DNA from: Pseudomonas sp. Root562
GTDB taxonomy: Bacteria; Pseudomonadota; Gammaproteobacteria; Pseudomonadales; Pseudomonadaceae
Length of the DNA: 64,000 nucleotides
Direction of reading: 5' to 3'
NCBI RefSeq assembly: GCF_001427125.1
Contig: NZ_LMGK01000012.1
Location: 551,430 to 615,429, forward strand
The notes below the pieces were generated by a model. The model worked only from the letters and a program-made list of their open reading frames with translations. It was not told the DNA's origin and did not search any database. This document shows positions 1 through 7,376 of this stretch, piece by piece. Every line of letters begins with the position of its first letter. Within the stretch, counting starts at the first letter, position 1. A program made the position numbers and the translations under genes.

Positions 1-651
1 CTGGGCAATTGCGACGCAGTGCTCTCGGGCTATCTCGGCAGCGCGGCGCAGGGCCGGGCGATTCTCACAGGGGTGGAGCGGATCAAGTCGATGAATCCCA
101 AAGCGCTGTACCTGTGTGATCCGGTCATGGGTCATCCGGAGAAGGGCTGCAGCGTGCCCGCGGAAGTCAGCGATTTTCTGCTGGAAGAAGCCGCCGCCGT
201 GGCTGATTTCATGTGTCCGAACCAACTGGAACTCGACAGCTTCTCGGGGCGCAAGCCGCAATCGCTGTTTGATTGCCTGGCGATGGCGCGCTTGTTACTG
301 GCACGCGGGCCGAAGGCGGTGTTGGTCAAACATCTGGACTACCCGGGAAAAAACCCGGACGTCTTCGAAATGCTGCTGGTGACAGCGCAAGGCAGTTGGC
401 ACCTGCAACGCCCGCTGTTGGCGTTTCCGCGCCAACCTGTGGGCGTTGGTGATCTGACGTCCGGGTTGTTCCTGGCGCGTGTGCTATTGGGCGATAGCCT
501 GCTGGCAGCTTTCGAGTTCGCCGCATCGGCGGTGCACGAGGTGTTGCTCGAGACTCAGGCCTGCGCCAGCTATGAGCTGGAGCTGGTGCGCGCGCAGGAT
601 CGGATTGCCCATCCGCGGGTGCGGTTCGAGGCGACATCGATCAGCCTTTGA
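1..651 (+). CDS. pdxY: Pyridoxal kinase PdxY, 5' end outside window
   Basis: The frame is open from base 1, so the N-terminal part (roughly the first quarter) lies upstream of the window. PdxY phosphorylates pyridoxal to pyridoxal 5'-phosphate in the vitamin B6 salvage pathway, in the cytoplasm. The visible part carries the ribokinase-like kinase features: LSGYLGS near the start, [13 protein letters not shown] in the middle and the anion-hole/catalytic stretch [17 protein letters not shown] near the end, where the Asp is the usual catalytic base. The order pdxY, antiporter, thioesterase matches the PA5516-PA5520 block of PAO1 as I remember it. The gene ends 10 bases before a strong bidirectional terminator. 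Confidence 0.93.
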   Translation: MGNCDAVLSGYLGSAAQGRAILTGVERIKSMNPKALYLCDPVMGHPEKGCSVPAEVSDFLLEEAAAVADFMCPNQLELDSFSGRKPQSLFDCLAMARLLLARGPKAVLVKHLDYPGKNPDVFEMLLVTAQGSWHLQRPLLAFPRQPVGVGDLTSGLFLARVLLGDSLLAAFEFAASAVHEVLLETQACASYELELVRAQDRIAHPRVRFEATSISL

Positions 652-660
652 TCGAAGTGC

Positions 661-727
661 AAAAAAGATCGCAGCCTGCGGGGATCTGAATTCCTCTGCA
701 GGAACTGCCGCAGGCTGCGATTTTTTT
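661..727. terminator. Bidirectional terminator between pdxY and thioesterase
   Basis: Arms GATCGCAGCCTGCGG (667-681) and CCGCAGGCTGCGAT (708-721) form a 14-15 bp stem. It is preceded by six A and followed by seven T, so it can stop transcripts from both convergent genes. The arm sequence is also a frequent palindromic repeat in P. fluorescens-group genomes (from memory). Confidence 0.85.
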
Positions 728-730
728 GCT

Positions 731-1213
731 TTACGCGTCGCCTTTGATTTCCTGGTAACGCTTTTCCAGTTCCTGGCGAATCTGGCGGCGTTGCTGCGCC
801 TGCATATAGCGACGCTTGTCTTCGCTGTTTTCCGGTTGCAGTGGCGGCACCGGGGCGGGTTTACGTTGGTCATCCACCGCGACCATGGTGAAGAAGCAGC
901 TGTTGGTGTGACGCACTGAGCGCTCACGGATATTTTCGGTCACCACCTTGATGCCCACTTCCATGGACGTGTTGCCGGTGTAGTTGACCGAGGCGAGAAA
1001 CGTCACGAGTTCGCCGACATGGATCGGTTCACGGAAAATCACCTGGTCCACCGACAGGGTCACCACGTAGCGACCTGCATAACGGCTGGCGCAGGCGTAG
1101 GCCACTTCATCGAGGTATTTGAGCAGGGTGCCGCCGTGAACATTGCCAGAGAAGTTGGCCATGTCGGGGGTCATCAATACTGTCATCGACAGTTGGGCGT
1201 TTCCGGGTTCCAT
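731..1213 (-). CDS. Acyl-CoA thioesterase, YciA-like hotdog fold
   Basis: A 160-aa single-domain hotdog protein that should hydrolyse acyl-CoA to free acid and CoA in the cytoplasm. Motifs seen are the N-terminal MTVLMTPDMANFSGNVHGGTLLKYLDE (HGG with the helix-start Asp), the following RYAGRYVVTLSVDQV strand, and FREPIHVGELVTF. The charged, proline-containing C-terminal tail (about 40 aa with KRRYMQAQQRRQ) is longer than in minimal YciA proteins. I chose the ATG at 1213 rather than the upstream in-frame TTG at 1231, because GTGAGA lies about 8 bases before the ATG and the family starts near there. It converges on pdxY. A second, shorter thioesterase of the same family occurs at 50911-51315. 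Confidence 0.85.
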   Translation of the reverse strand: MEPGNAQLSMTVLMTPDMANFSGNVHGGTLLKYLDEVAYACASRYAGRYVVTLSVDQVIFREPIHVGELVTFLASVNYTGNTSMEVGIKVVTENIRERSVRHTNSCFFTMVAVDDQRKPAPVPPLQPENSEDKRRYMQAQQRRQIRQELEKRYQEIKGDA

Positions 1214-1501
1214 AGCGTTCTCACGGTTCAAGGCCAGGTTTGAGGGGACGCACCTCTACGGGTGCCTCGGCGGTTTTTTCAAACCAACAGTTATCGGGAC
1301 GCCGGGCGGCTGATCGCCGTCACGCCGGATCGATCTGTTTCCATATATTGCACCGCCTTTCGGTTGGAAGTCGCGGTGTTACCCTTCAAAAGCCCATCCC
1401 CAAGGGCAAAATGCCTACGCGGATAGCGGATTTTCATTCTGCTCGCTCGGACGATTCCCACGCCCGATGTATGAGCAGCGTCACCCAAGGAGCCTCACAC
1501 C

Positions 1502-3265
1502 ATGCATGCCATCAGTTTTATTCAGGACCTGGCAGTGATCATGTTGGTCGCAGGTGTGGTGACTGTTCTTTTCCACCGCTTCAAACAGCCCGTGGTGCTG
1601 GGGTACATCGTTGCCGGGTTCATCATTGGCCCGCACACCCCGCCGTTCGGCCTCATCCATGACGAAGAAACCATCAAGACCCTCGCGGAACTCGGGGTGA
1701 TTTTCCTGATGTTCTGCCTGGGCCTCGAATTCAGCTTGCGCAAACTGTTCAAGGTCGGCGCCACGGCATTTATCGCGGCGTTCCTGGAAATCGTGCTGAT
1801 GATCTGGATCGGCTACGAAATCGGTCGCTGGTTTGACTGGAATACCATGGATTCGCTGTTCCTGGGTGCAATCCTGGCGATTTCCTCGACCACCATCATC
1901 GTCAAGGCACTCAACGACCTGAAGATGAAAAACCAGCGTTTTGCGCAATTGATCTTCGGTGTGCTGATCGTTGAAGACATCCTCGGCATCGGCATCATCG
2001 CATTGCTCTCGAGCATCGCAGTCAGTGGCACGGTCAGCTCCGGCGAAGTGTTTTCTACGGTTGGCAAGCTTTCGCTGTTCATGATCGTCGCCCTGGTGAT
2101 CGGCATCTTGCTGGTGCCGCGGTTGTTGGCCTATGTGGCGAAATTCGAAAGCAACGAAATGCTGCTGATTACCGTGCTGGGCCTGTGTTTCGGCTTCTGT
2201 CTGCTGGTGGTCAAGCTCGAATACAGCATGGTGCTCGGCGCATTCCTGATCGGCGCAATCATGGCTGAATCCCGGCAATTGCTGAAAATCGAGCGCCTGA
2301 TCGAGCCGGTTCGCGACTTGTTCAGCGCGATTTTCTTCGTTGCCATCGGGTTGATGCTCGACCCGCTGATCCTGCTGCAATACGCCTGGCCGATTGCGGT
2401 CATCACCGTGGCAGTGGTTCTTGGCAAAATGCTGTCCTGTGGGCTCGGTGCCTTTATCGCCGGCAATGACGGACGTACCTCACTGCGCGTCGGGATGGGC
2501 CTTTCACAGATCGGCGAATTTTCTTTCATCATCGCTTCGCTGGGCATGACCCTGCAGGTCACCAGTAACTTCCTCTATCCGGTGGCGGTAGCGGTATCGG
2601 TGATCACTACGTTGCTGACGCCGTATCTGATTCGTGCCGCCGATCCGCTGTCGATCAAACTGGCGGCGGTGATGCCGCAGCGACTGGGACGCGTATTGGG
2701 GATGTATGGCGAATGGCTGCGCAGCATCCAGCCACAGGGCCAGGGTGCGCTGCTGGCGTCGATGATCCGAAGGATCTTGCTGCAAGTGGGGGTCAATCTG
2801 GCGTTGGTGGTGGCGATCTTCTTCGCGGGCGCTTACTTTGCCGAACGCATTTCCACTTATCTGCAGGATTGGATCAGCGATCCGAGTTGGCAGAAGGCAT
2901 TGATCTGGGGAGGAGCGCTGCTGTTGTCGCTGCCATTCCTGATTGCCGCGTATCGCAAGCTCAAGGCGCTGTCGATGCTGTTGGCGGAGATGGGCGTAAA
3001 ACCGGAGATGGCGGGGCGCCACACGCAGCGAGTGCGTCGGGTGATCGCCGAAGTGATCCCGATTCTCTCGCTGCTGGTGATTTTTCTGTTATTGGCAGCC
3101 TTGTCGGCCAGTATTTTGCCGACCAACAAGTTGCTGCTATTGATTGCCGTGGTTGCGGCCGCTGTGGCGGCGTTGCTGTGGCGCTGGTTCATCCGCGTCC
3201 ACACGCGGATGCAGGTAGCCTTGCTGGATACGCTGGACAATCACAAGGATTCGCCAGGGCACTGA
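1502..3265 (+). CDS. CPA2 monovalent cation:proton antiporter (KefB/YbaL-like)
   Basis: 587-aa inner-membrane protein. The first ~380 residues are the Na+/H+ exchanger domain with the usual TM segments and signature pieces (GYIVAGFIIGPHTPPFG, FLMFCLGLEFS, LAISSTTIIVKAL, ESRQLLKIERLIEPVRDLFSAIFF, GLSQIGEFSFIIASLGM). It should exchange K+ or Na+ for protons. In place of the cytosolic TrkA-N/RCK domain usual for KefB/KefC, the last 200 residues hold about four further hydrophobic segments and end in a short polar tail, so nucleotide or glutathione gating of the Kef type is not expected. AAGGAG lies 9 bases before the ATG. It matches the position of PA5518 (putative potassium efflux transporter). 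Confidence 0.88.
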   Translation: MHAISFIQDLAVIMLVAGVVTVLFHRFKQPVVLGYIVAGFIIGPHTPPFGLIHDEETIKTLAELGVIFLMFCLGLEFSLRKLFKVGATAFIAAFLEIVLMIWIGYEIGRWFDWNTMDSLFLGAILAISSTTIIVKALNDLKMKNQRFAQLIFGVLIVEDILGIGIIALLSSIAVSGTVSSGEVFSTVGKLSLFMIVALVIGILLVPRLLAYVAKFESNEMLLITVLGLCFGFCLLVVKLEYSMVLGAFLIGAIMAESRQLLKIERLIEPVRDLFSAIFFVAIGLMLDPLILLQYAWPIAVITVAVVLGKMLSCGLGAFIAGNDGRTSLRVGMGLSQIGEFSFIIASLGMTLQVTSNFLYPVAVAVSVITTLLTPYLIRAADPLSIKLAAVMPQRLGRVLGMYGEWLRSIQPQGQGALLASMIRRILLQVGVNLALVVAIFFAGAYFAERISTYLQDWISDPSWQKALIWGGALLLSLPFLIAAYRKLKALSMLLAEMGVKPEMAGRHTQRVRRVIAEVIPILSLLVIFLLLAALSASILPTNKLLLLIAVVAAAVAALLWRWFIRVHTRMQVALLDTLDNHKDSPGH

Positions 3266-3286
3266 CCCGGCCGGGCGTCAGCTGAC

Positions 3287-3694
3287 TCAGCTTTCCAGCC
3301 AGACGTCCCGCGCCCAATGCCATACCGATTCCCAGGTTTCTTCTGTCACCAGCTCTTCTTCGGCGGACCATAACACCACGGTGCCGTCTTCTTCGACGCA
3401 GTAGTAGTCGTCGCCGTCCTGGCAGATCGGGATCAGGCTGCGATCCACACCGGCATCCCAGGCGTTGGCGGCAACGTCCGGCAAATAGGTGTGCGATTGC
3501 GGGTCGGTGACGGTCACCGGCTCCAGGCTGCCGTAGACCACGTCGCTGACGGTCAGCAAAAACTCTCTGAAGACGAACGGAATGTCGATGAACAATTGTT
3601 CTTCGATTTCCACCAGCAGGTCTTCGTCAGGCAACTCCAAGGGGACCGGTACCGGTTCATTGGCTTCACGCAGTTGTTCGATGATTTCTTCCAC
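3287..3694 (-). CDS. SMI1/KNR4 (SUKH) family protein
   Basis: A 135-aa acidic cytoplasmic protein (pI clearly low from the many Glu/Asp). The pattern LPDEDLLVEIEEQLFIDIPFVFREFLLTVSDVVYG is the SUKH-domain opening helix and loop. It is followed by the aromatic core IPICQDGDDYYCVEEDGTVVLW and the terminal ESVWHWARDVWL. Some SUKH proteins are immunity proteins of polymorphic toxins, but this copy sits alone beside housekeeping genes and is probably a core protein of unknown role. Start is GTG at 3694, with AGAGGA 9 bases upstream. It converges on the antiporter with only 21 bases between the two stops. Confidence 0.8.
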   Translation of the reverse strand: MEEIIEQLREANEPVPVPLELPDEDLLVEIEEQLFIDIPFVFREFLLTVSDVVYGSLEPVTVTDPQSHTYLPDVAANAWDAGVDRSLIPICQDGDDYYCVEEDGTVVLWSAEEELVTEETWESVWHWARDVWLES

Positions 3695-3779
3695 GTCCGG
3701 GATCCTCTTGCTTGTATGGCGCGGTTTATATGGGGCGGTTTATACAGTAGCTCGCTATAGATGCAACCGCGAAATAGAA

Positions 3780-3805
3780 AACCCCAGCCGAGGCTGGGGT
3801 TTTTA
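3780..3805 (-). terminator. Rho-independent terminator of the Tim44-like gene
   Basis: AACCCCAGCC and GGCTGGGGTT pair around a two-base loop, with a T-run on either strand. It lies just past the stop of the Tim44-like gene on the minus strand. Confidence 0.85.
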
Positions 3806-3832
3806 TTACCGCAAGTGAAGCGCGGAGGGTAA

Positions 3833-4711
3833 TCAGCCGTTCTGGCGGATACCTGCGACCAGCCAAGGCTGGTTTTCGCCCTGTGCACGTTCCATGTTCC
3901 AGCTTTCGCTGAACACTTCGCCCTGGTCGAAACGCGAGGTTTTCGACACGCCGCTGAAGGTCAGGGTGGCGATGGTCTTGTCGGCGCGATCGTCCACACC
4001 GTCCAGTTGCACATTGAGGTTGTCGATGTAGGTCGACTGGAAGCCGTCGCCCAGATCGGCACGTTCGCGCTTGAGGAACTCCAGCATCTGCGGGGTGACG
4101 AACTCGGCGATCTTGTCCATTTCGTTCGCGTCCCAATGTTGTTGCAGGGACTGGAAGTGATTGCGCGCTGCTTCGATGAAGTTGCGTTCATTGAACCAGG
4201 CTGGAGCATTGATGACCGGACGAGCGGCGACGGGTGCTGCAGAACCGCCGAAGATCGAACCGCCGGCAGGCTTGTGTTCGAAAGCTTCACGCTGCATCGG
4301 CGCGTGACCGGCTGGTGCGAATTGCTCCTGCTGCTTGCGACGACGGGCGGCGATGAAGCGGAAGACCAGGAACGCGATGACCGCCATGATCAGGATGTCG
4401 AAGATCTGCATACCCTGGAAGCCGTCGCCCATGAACATGGACGCCAGCAGGCCACCGGCGGCGATACCGGCCAGTGGACCGAGCCAGCGCGAAGCGCCAC
4501 CGGCCTTGGCAGCGGCGCCAGCGGCACCGGCAGCACCAGCGGTCGCCGCAGCGCCGCCCATGCCTGGAGAAGAAGGAGCCATCTGGCTGGTCTGGTGAGT
4601 TGGCGCAGCGCCTGCGCTTTTGCCACCACCGAAGCGCTTGGCGGCATTGACGTCGAGACTCATCGTCAGGCCGATGCACAACGCCATGGCGATGCTAAGA
4701 AAACGTTTCAT
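3833..4711 (-). CDS. Tim44-like domain membrane protein
   Basis: 292 aa. An N-terminal signal/anchor (MKRFLSIAMALCIGLTMS) is followed by an Ala/Gly/Ser-rich low-complexity stretch (about residues 30-85). Two close hydrophobic segments come next (GPLAGIAAGGLLASMF and IFDILIMAVIAFLVFRF), then a C-terminal Tim44-like alpha/beta domain from about residue 165 (WFNERNFIEAARNHFQSLQQHWDANEMDKI...). The fold is known from mitochondrial import and from bacterial ribosomal protein L45, but the function here is unknown. Start at 4711 is preferred over 4726 because GGGAA precedes it at about 8 bases, and the signal peptide then begins at once with MKR. Confidence 0.85.
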   Translation of the reverse strand: MKRFLSIAMALCIGLTMSLDVNAAKRFGGGKSAGAAPTHQTSQMAPSSPGMGGAAATAGAAGAAGAAAKAGGASRWLGPLAGIAAGGLLASMFMGDGFQGMQIFDILIMAVIAFLVFRFIAARRRKQQEQFAPAGHAPMQREAFEHKPAGGSIFGGSAAPVAARPVINAPAWFNERNFIEAARNHFQSLQQHWDANEMDKIAEFVTPQMLEFLKRERADLGDGFQSTYIDNLNVQLDGVDDRADKTIATLTFSGVSKTSRFDQGEVFSESWNMERAQGENQPWLVAGIRQNG

Positions 4712-4895
4712 AGAGGGAATTCCCATTTGTGGAAGGCACGCGCGCCATGTTGCACAGCTGAAGTGTTACTGGCTAGCGGCAGAGTGTTTCGGGCTTTTGC
4801 CTGACAGGTCGGGTTCAGCTTAATCAGGGCAATAAGGCCTGTTAACTTTGGTCTGTAGGAGGAGTGGATAAGTTCTGTAGGAAAGTTGCAAAACC

Positions 4896-4925
4896 CTGTG
4901 GGAACGAACAGGTTCGCTCCCACAG
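4896..4925. terminator. Hairpin downstream of uvrD (palindromic repeat)
   Basis: Arms CTGTGGGAACGAAC and GTTCGCTCCCACAG pair with one mismatch around a one- to three-base loop, followed on the minus strand by a short T-run. It is the 'GTGGGAGC' version of the intergenic palindromes found across this window, and it lies directly after the uvrD stop. Confidence 0.65.
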
Positions 4926-4934
4926 AAAATTGCT

Positions 4935-7118
4935 TTAAATCGCTTCCAGCTTCGCATACCCCAGCATCAACCACTTGCTGCCTTCGCTGAAGTTCACCTG
5001 CACCCTGGCCGCGGCCCCGGCGCCTTCGAAGTTGAGGATCACGCCGTCCCCGAAAATCGAGTGGCGCACGGTCTGGCCGAGGCTGAAGCCGGTCTGCGGA
5101 ATCTCGCTGCCGCTGAACAGGTTGCCGCCGCTCATCGACTGGTTGCCGCCAAACAGGCGACTGACGCTGTTGGAAAGCCGCACTTCCTGAATCAGACCTT
5201 TCGGCACTTCGCGTACGAAACGCGACACCTTGTTGTAGGTCTCGCTGCCGTACAGGCGTCGGGTTTCCGCATAAGTCATCACCAGGTTCTGCATGGCGCG
5301 TGTGATGCCGACGTACGCCAGGCGCCGCTCTTCCTCGAGACGGCCAGGCTCTTCCAGGCTCATCTTGTGCGGGAACAGGCCTTCTTCCATGCCCACCAGG
5401 AACACGTAAGGGAATTCCAGACCCTTGGCGCTGTGCAGGGTCATCAGCTGAATGCTGTCTTCGTGCTCGTCGGCCTGGGTATCGCCAGCTTCCAGCGACG
5501 CGTGGCCGAGGAATGCCGCCAGTGGCGTCAGGTCCTCGTCCTCTTCGCTGTTTTCAAAGTTACGCGCAGCACTGACCAGTTCTTCAAGGTTTTCTACCCG
5601 GGCCTGGCCTTTCTCGCCTTTTTCCGCTTCGTGATAGGCGATCAACCCCGACTGCTCGATGACGGTCTGGGTCATCAGGTGCAGCGGCATTTCCATGCAC
5701 TTGGCGGCAAGGTTTTCGATCAGCTCGACAAATGCGCCCAATGCGCTGGCGGCGCGACCGGTAAGGCCCTTGTTGGCTACCAGTTGTTGCATCGCTTCCC
5801 ACATCGACACATCGCTGTGGCGTGCATGCTCGCGAATCGCTTCGACGGTTTTTTCGCCGATGCCGCGGGCGGGTACGTTGATCACCCGTTCCAGCGCGGC
5901 ATCGTTGCCACGGCCTTCAAGCAGGCGCATGTAGGCCATGGCGTTTTTGATTTCCGCCCGCTCGAAGAAGCGCTGACCACCGTAGATGCGGTACGGAATG
6001 CGCTCGCGCAGCAAGGCTTCTTCCAAAACGCGCGATTGGGCGTTGGAGCGGTACAGAATCGCAATATCGCTTCGCGCCAGGCCGGTTTTCAGCGCACTTT
6101 CGATGGTTTCGACAACGTAGCGTGCTTCATCGTGTTCGTTGAAGGCGGCATACAGGTTGATGGCCTCGCCATCGCCGCCGTCGGTCCACAGTTCCTTGCC
6201 CAGGCGACCGGTGTTGTTGGCGATCAGGGCGTTGGCAGCCTTGAGGATACCGGCCGTGGAACGGTAGTTTTGCTCCAGACGAATGGTCTCGGCGTCCGGG
6301 AAGTCTTCGGAATACTGGTAGATGTTCTCGATTTTCGCGCCGCGCCAGCCATAGATCGACTGGTCGTCATCGCCAACCACCATCAGGCTGTCGCCGCCCT
6401 TGGCCAACAAGCGCAACCAGGCGTACTGCACGGCGTTGGTGTCCTGGAACTCGTCCACCAGAATGTGCCGGAAGCGCTTTTGATAATGCGCCAGCAGGCC
6501 CGGATGATCGCGCCACAGGTCGAGGGCGCGCAGCAGCAGTTCGGAGAAGTCGATGACACCGGCGCGCAGACACGCAGCCTCATAGGCTTCATAAATGCTG
6601 CGCATGGTCGCCAGGAACAGGTCGCCGCTGGCTTGAATGTGTTGCGGACGCAGACCTTCGTCTTTTTGCCCGTTGATGAACCATTGGGCCTGACGCGCCG
6701 GCCAGCGTTGCTCGTCCAGGCCGAGCTCGCGGATCACCCGCTTGACCAATCGTTGTTGGTCATCACTGTCGAGAATCTGGAAGGTCTGGCTCAGGCCTGC
6801 CTCTTGCCAGTGCGCCCGCAGCAAGCGGTGCGCCAGGCCGTGGAAGGTGCCGACCCACATGCCGGCCGGGTTGATACCCATCAGCTGTTCGATGCGGTGA
6901 CGCATCTCGGCAGCGGCCTTGTTGGTGAAGGTCACCGACAGAATGGAGTGGGGCGACGCGTTTTCGACCTGGATCAACCAGGCGATACGGTGCACCAGCA
7001 CTCGGGTTTTACCGGAACCAGCACCGGCCAGGACCAACTGACGGCCTACGGGGGCCGCTACGGCCTGACGTTGGGCATCGTTGAGGGAGTTCAGCAAAAG
7101 GGAGAGGTCATCGCGCAT
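4935..7118 (-). CDS. uvrD: DNA helicase II UvrD
   Basis: A 727-aa SF1A 3'-5' DNA helicase acting in nucleotide excision and mismatch repair. The motifs are all present in order: Walker A LAGAGSGKTRVLVHR (about residue 30), VTFTNKAAAEMRHRI, Walker B HILVDEFQDTN, GDDDQSIYGWRGA, LEQNYRS, the 2B region, LMTLHSAKGLEFPYVFLVGMEEGLFP, and EERRLAYVGITRA. The C-terminal ~60 residues form the UvrD Tudor-like tail (VRHSIFGDGVILNFEGAG). Length equals the pseudomonad family norm. No strong Shine-Dalgarno precedes the ATG, and no CTG-N10-CAG SOS box is visible in the 258 bases before it. Confidence 0.96.
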   Translation of the reverse strand: MRDDLSLLLNSLNDAQRQAVAAPVGRQLVLAGAGSGKTRVLVHRIAWLIQVENASPHSILSVTFTNKAAAEMRHRIEQLMGINPAGMWVGTFHGLAHRLLRAHWQEAGLSQTFQILDSDDQQRLVKRVIRELGLDEQRWPARQAQWFINGQKDEGLRPQHIQASGDLFLATMRSIYEAYEAACLRAGVIDFSELLLRALDLWRDHPGLLAHYQKRFRHILVDEFQDTNAVQYAWLRLLAKGGDSLMVVGDDDQSIYGWRGAKIENIYQYSEDFPDAETIRLEQNYRSTAGILKAANALIANNTGRLGKELWTDGGDGEAINLYAAFNEHDEARYVVETIESALKTGLARSDIAILYRSNAQSRVLEEALLRERIPYRIYGGQRFFERAEIKNAMAYMRLLEGRGNDAALERVINVPARGIGEKTVEAIREHARHSDVSMWEAMQQLVANKGLTGRAASALGAFVELIENLAAKCMEMPLHLMTQTVIEQSGLIAYHEAEKGEKGQARVENLEELVSAARNFENSEEDEDLTPLAAFLGHASLEAGDTQADEHEDSIQLMTLHSAKGLEFPYVFLVGMEEGLFPHKMSLEEPGRLEEERRLAYVGITRAMQNLVMTYAETRRLYGSETYNKVSRFVREVPKGLIQEVRLSNSVSRLFGGNQSMSGGNLFSGSEIPQTGFSLGQTVRHSIFGDGVILNFEGAGAAARVQVNFSEGSKWLMLGYAKLEAI

Positions 7119-7376
7119 CGGGGCATTCTAGGGGGCGGCGCCACACCGGGCAAATCCCGCTTTGCATTAGCCGATGAAAGAGATGTGCGGGACGACCGGT
7201 CAGTCATTGTCCGTAAGCATTGCAGCTACATGCCTGGGGGCATTTGCGCGGGGGCGGGTGGCAGGCAGATTTGTCTGTTTTTTGACCGGCAGCAGTTTGG
7301 TCAGGGCAGATGCTTGTGTATGCTCCGTCGACGTTTCGGGCTCATGCTCATCATTATAAGAACAAGAATATCGCCT

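Noticed and set aside
5061..7376. A long plus-strand open frame continuing into the GGDEF-EAL gene (1,728 codons in total)
   Set aside because: It is fully antisense to uvrD over the first 2 kb. Uvr motifs are intact on the other strand; the open frame is a GC-bias artefact, and the real start is near 7377.
7119..7376. An SOS box before uvrD
   Set aside because: No CTG-N10-CAG sequence is visible in the region.
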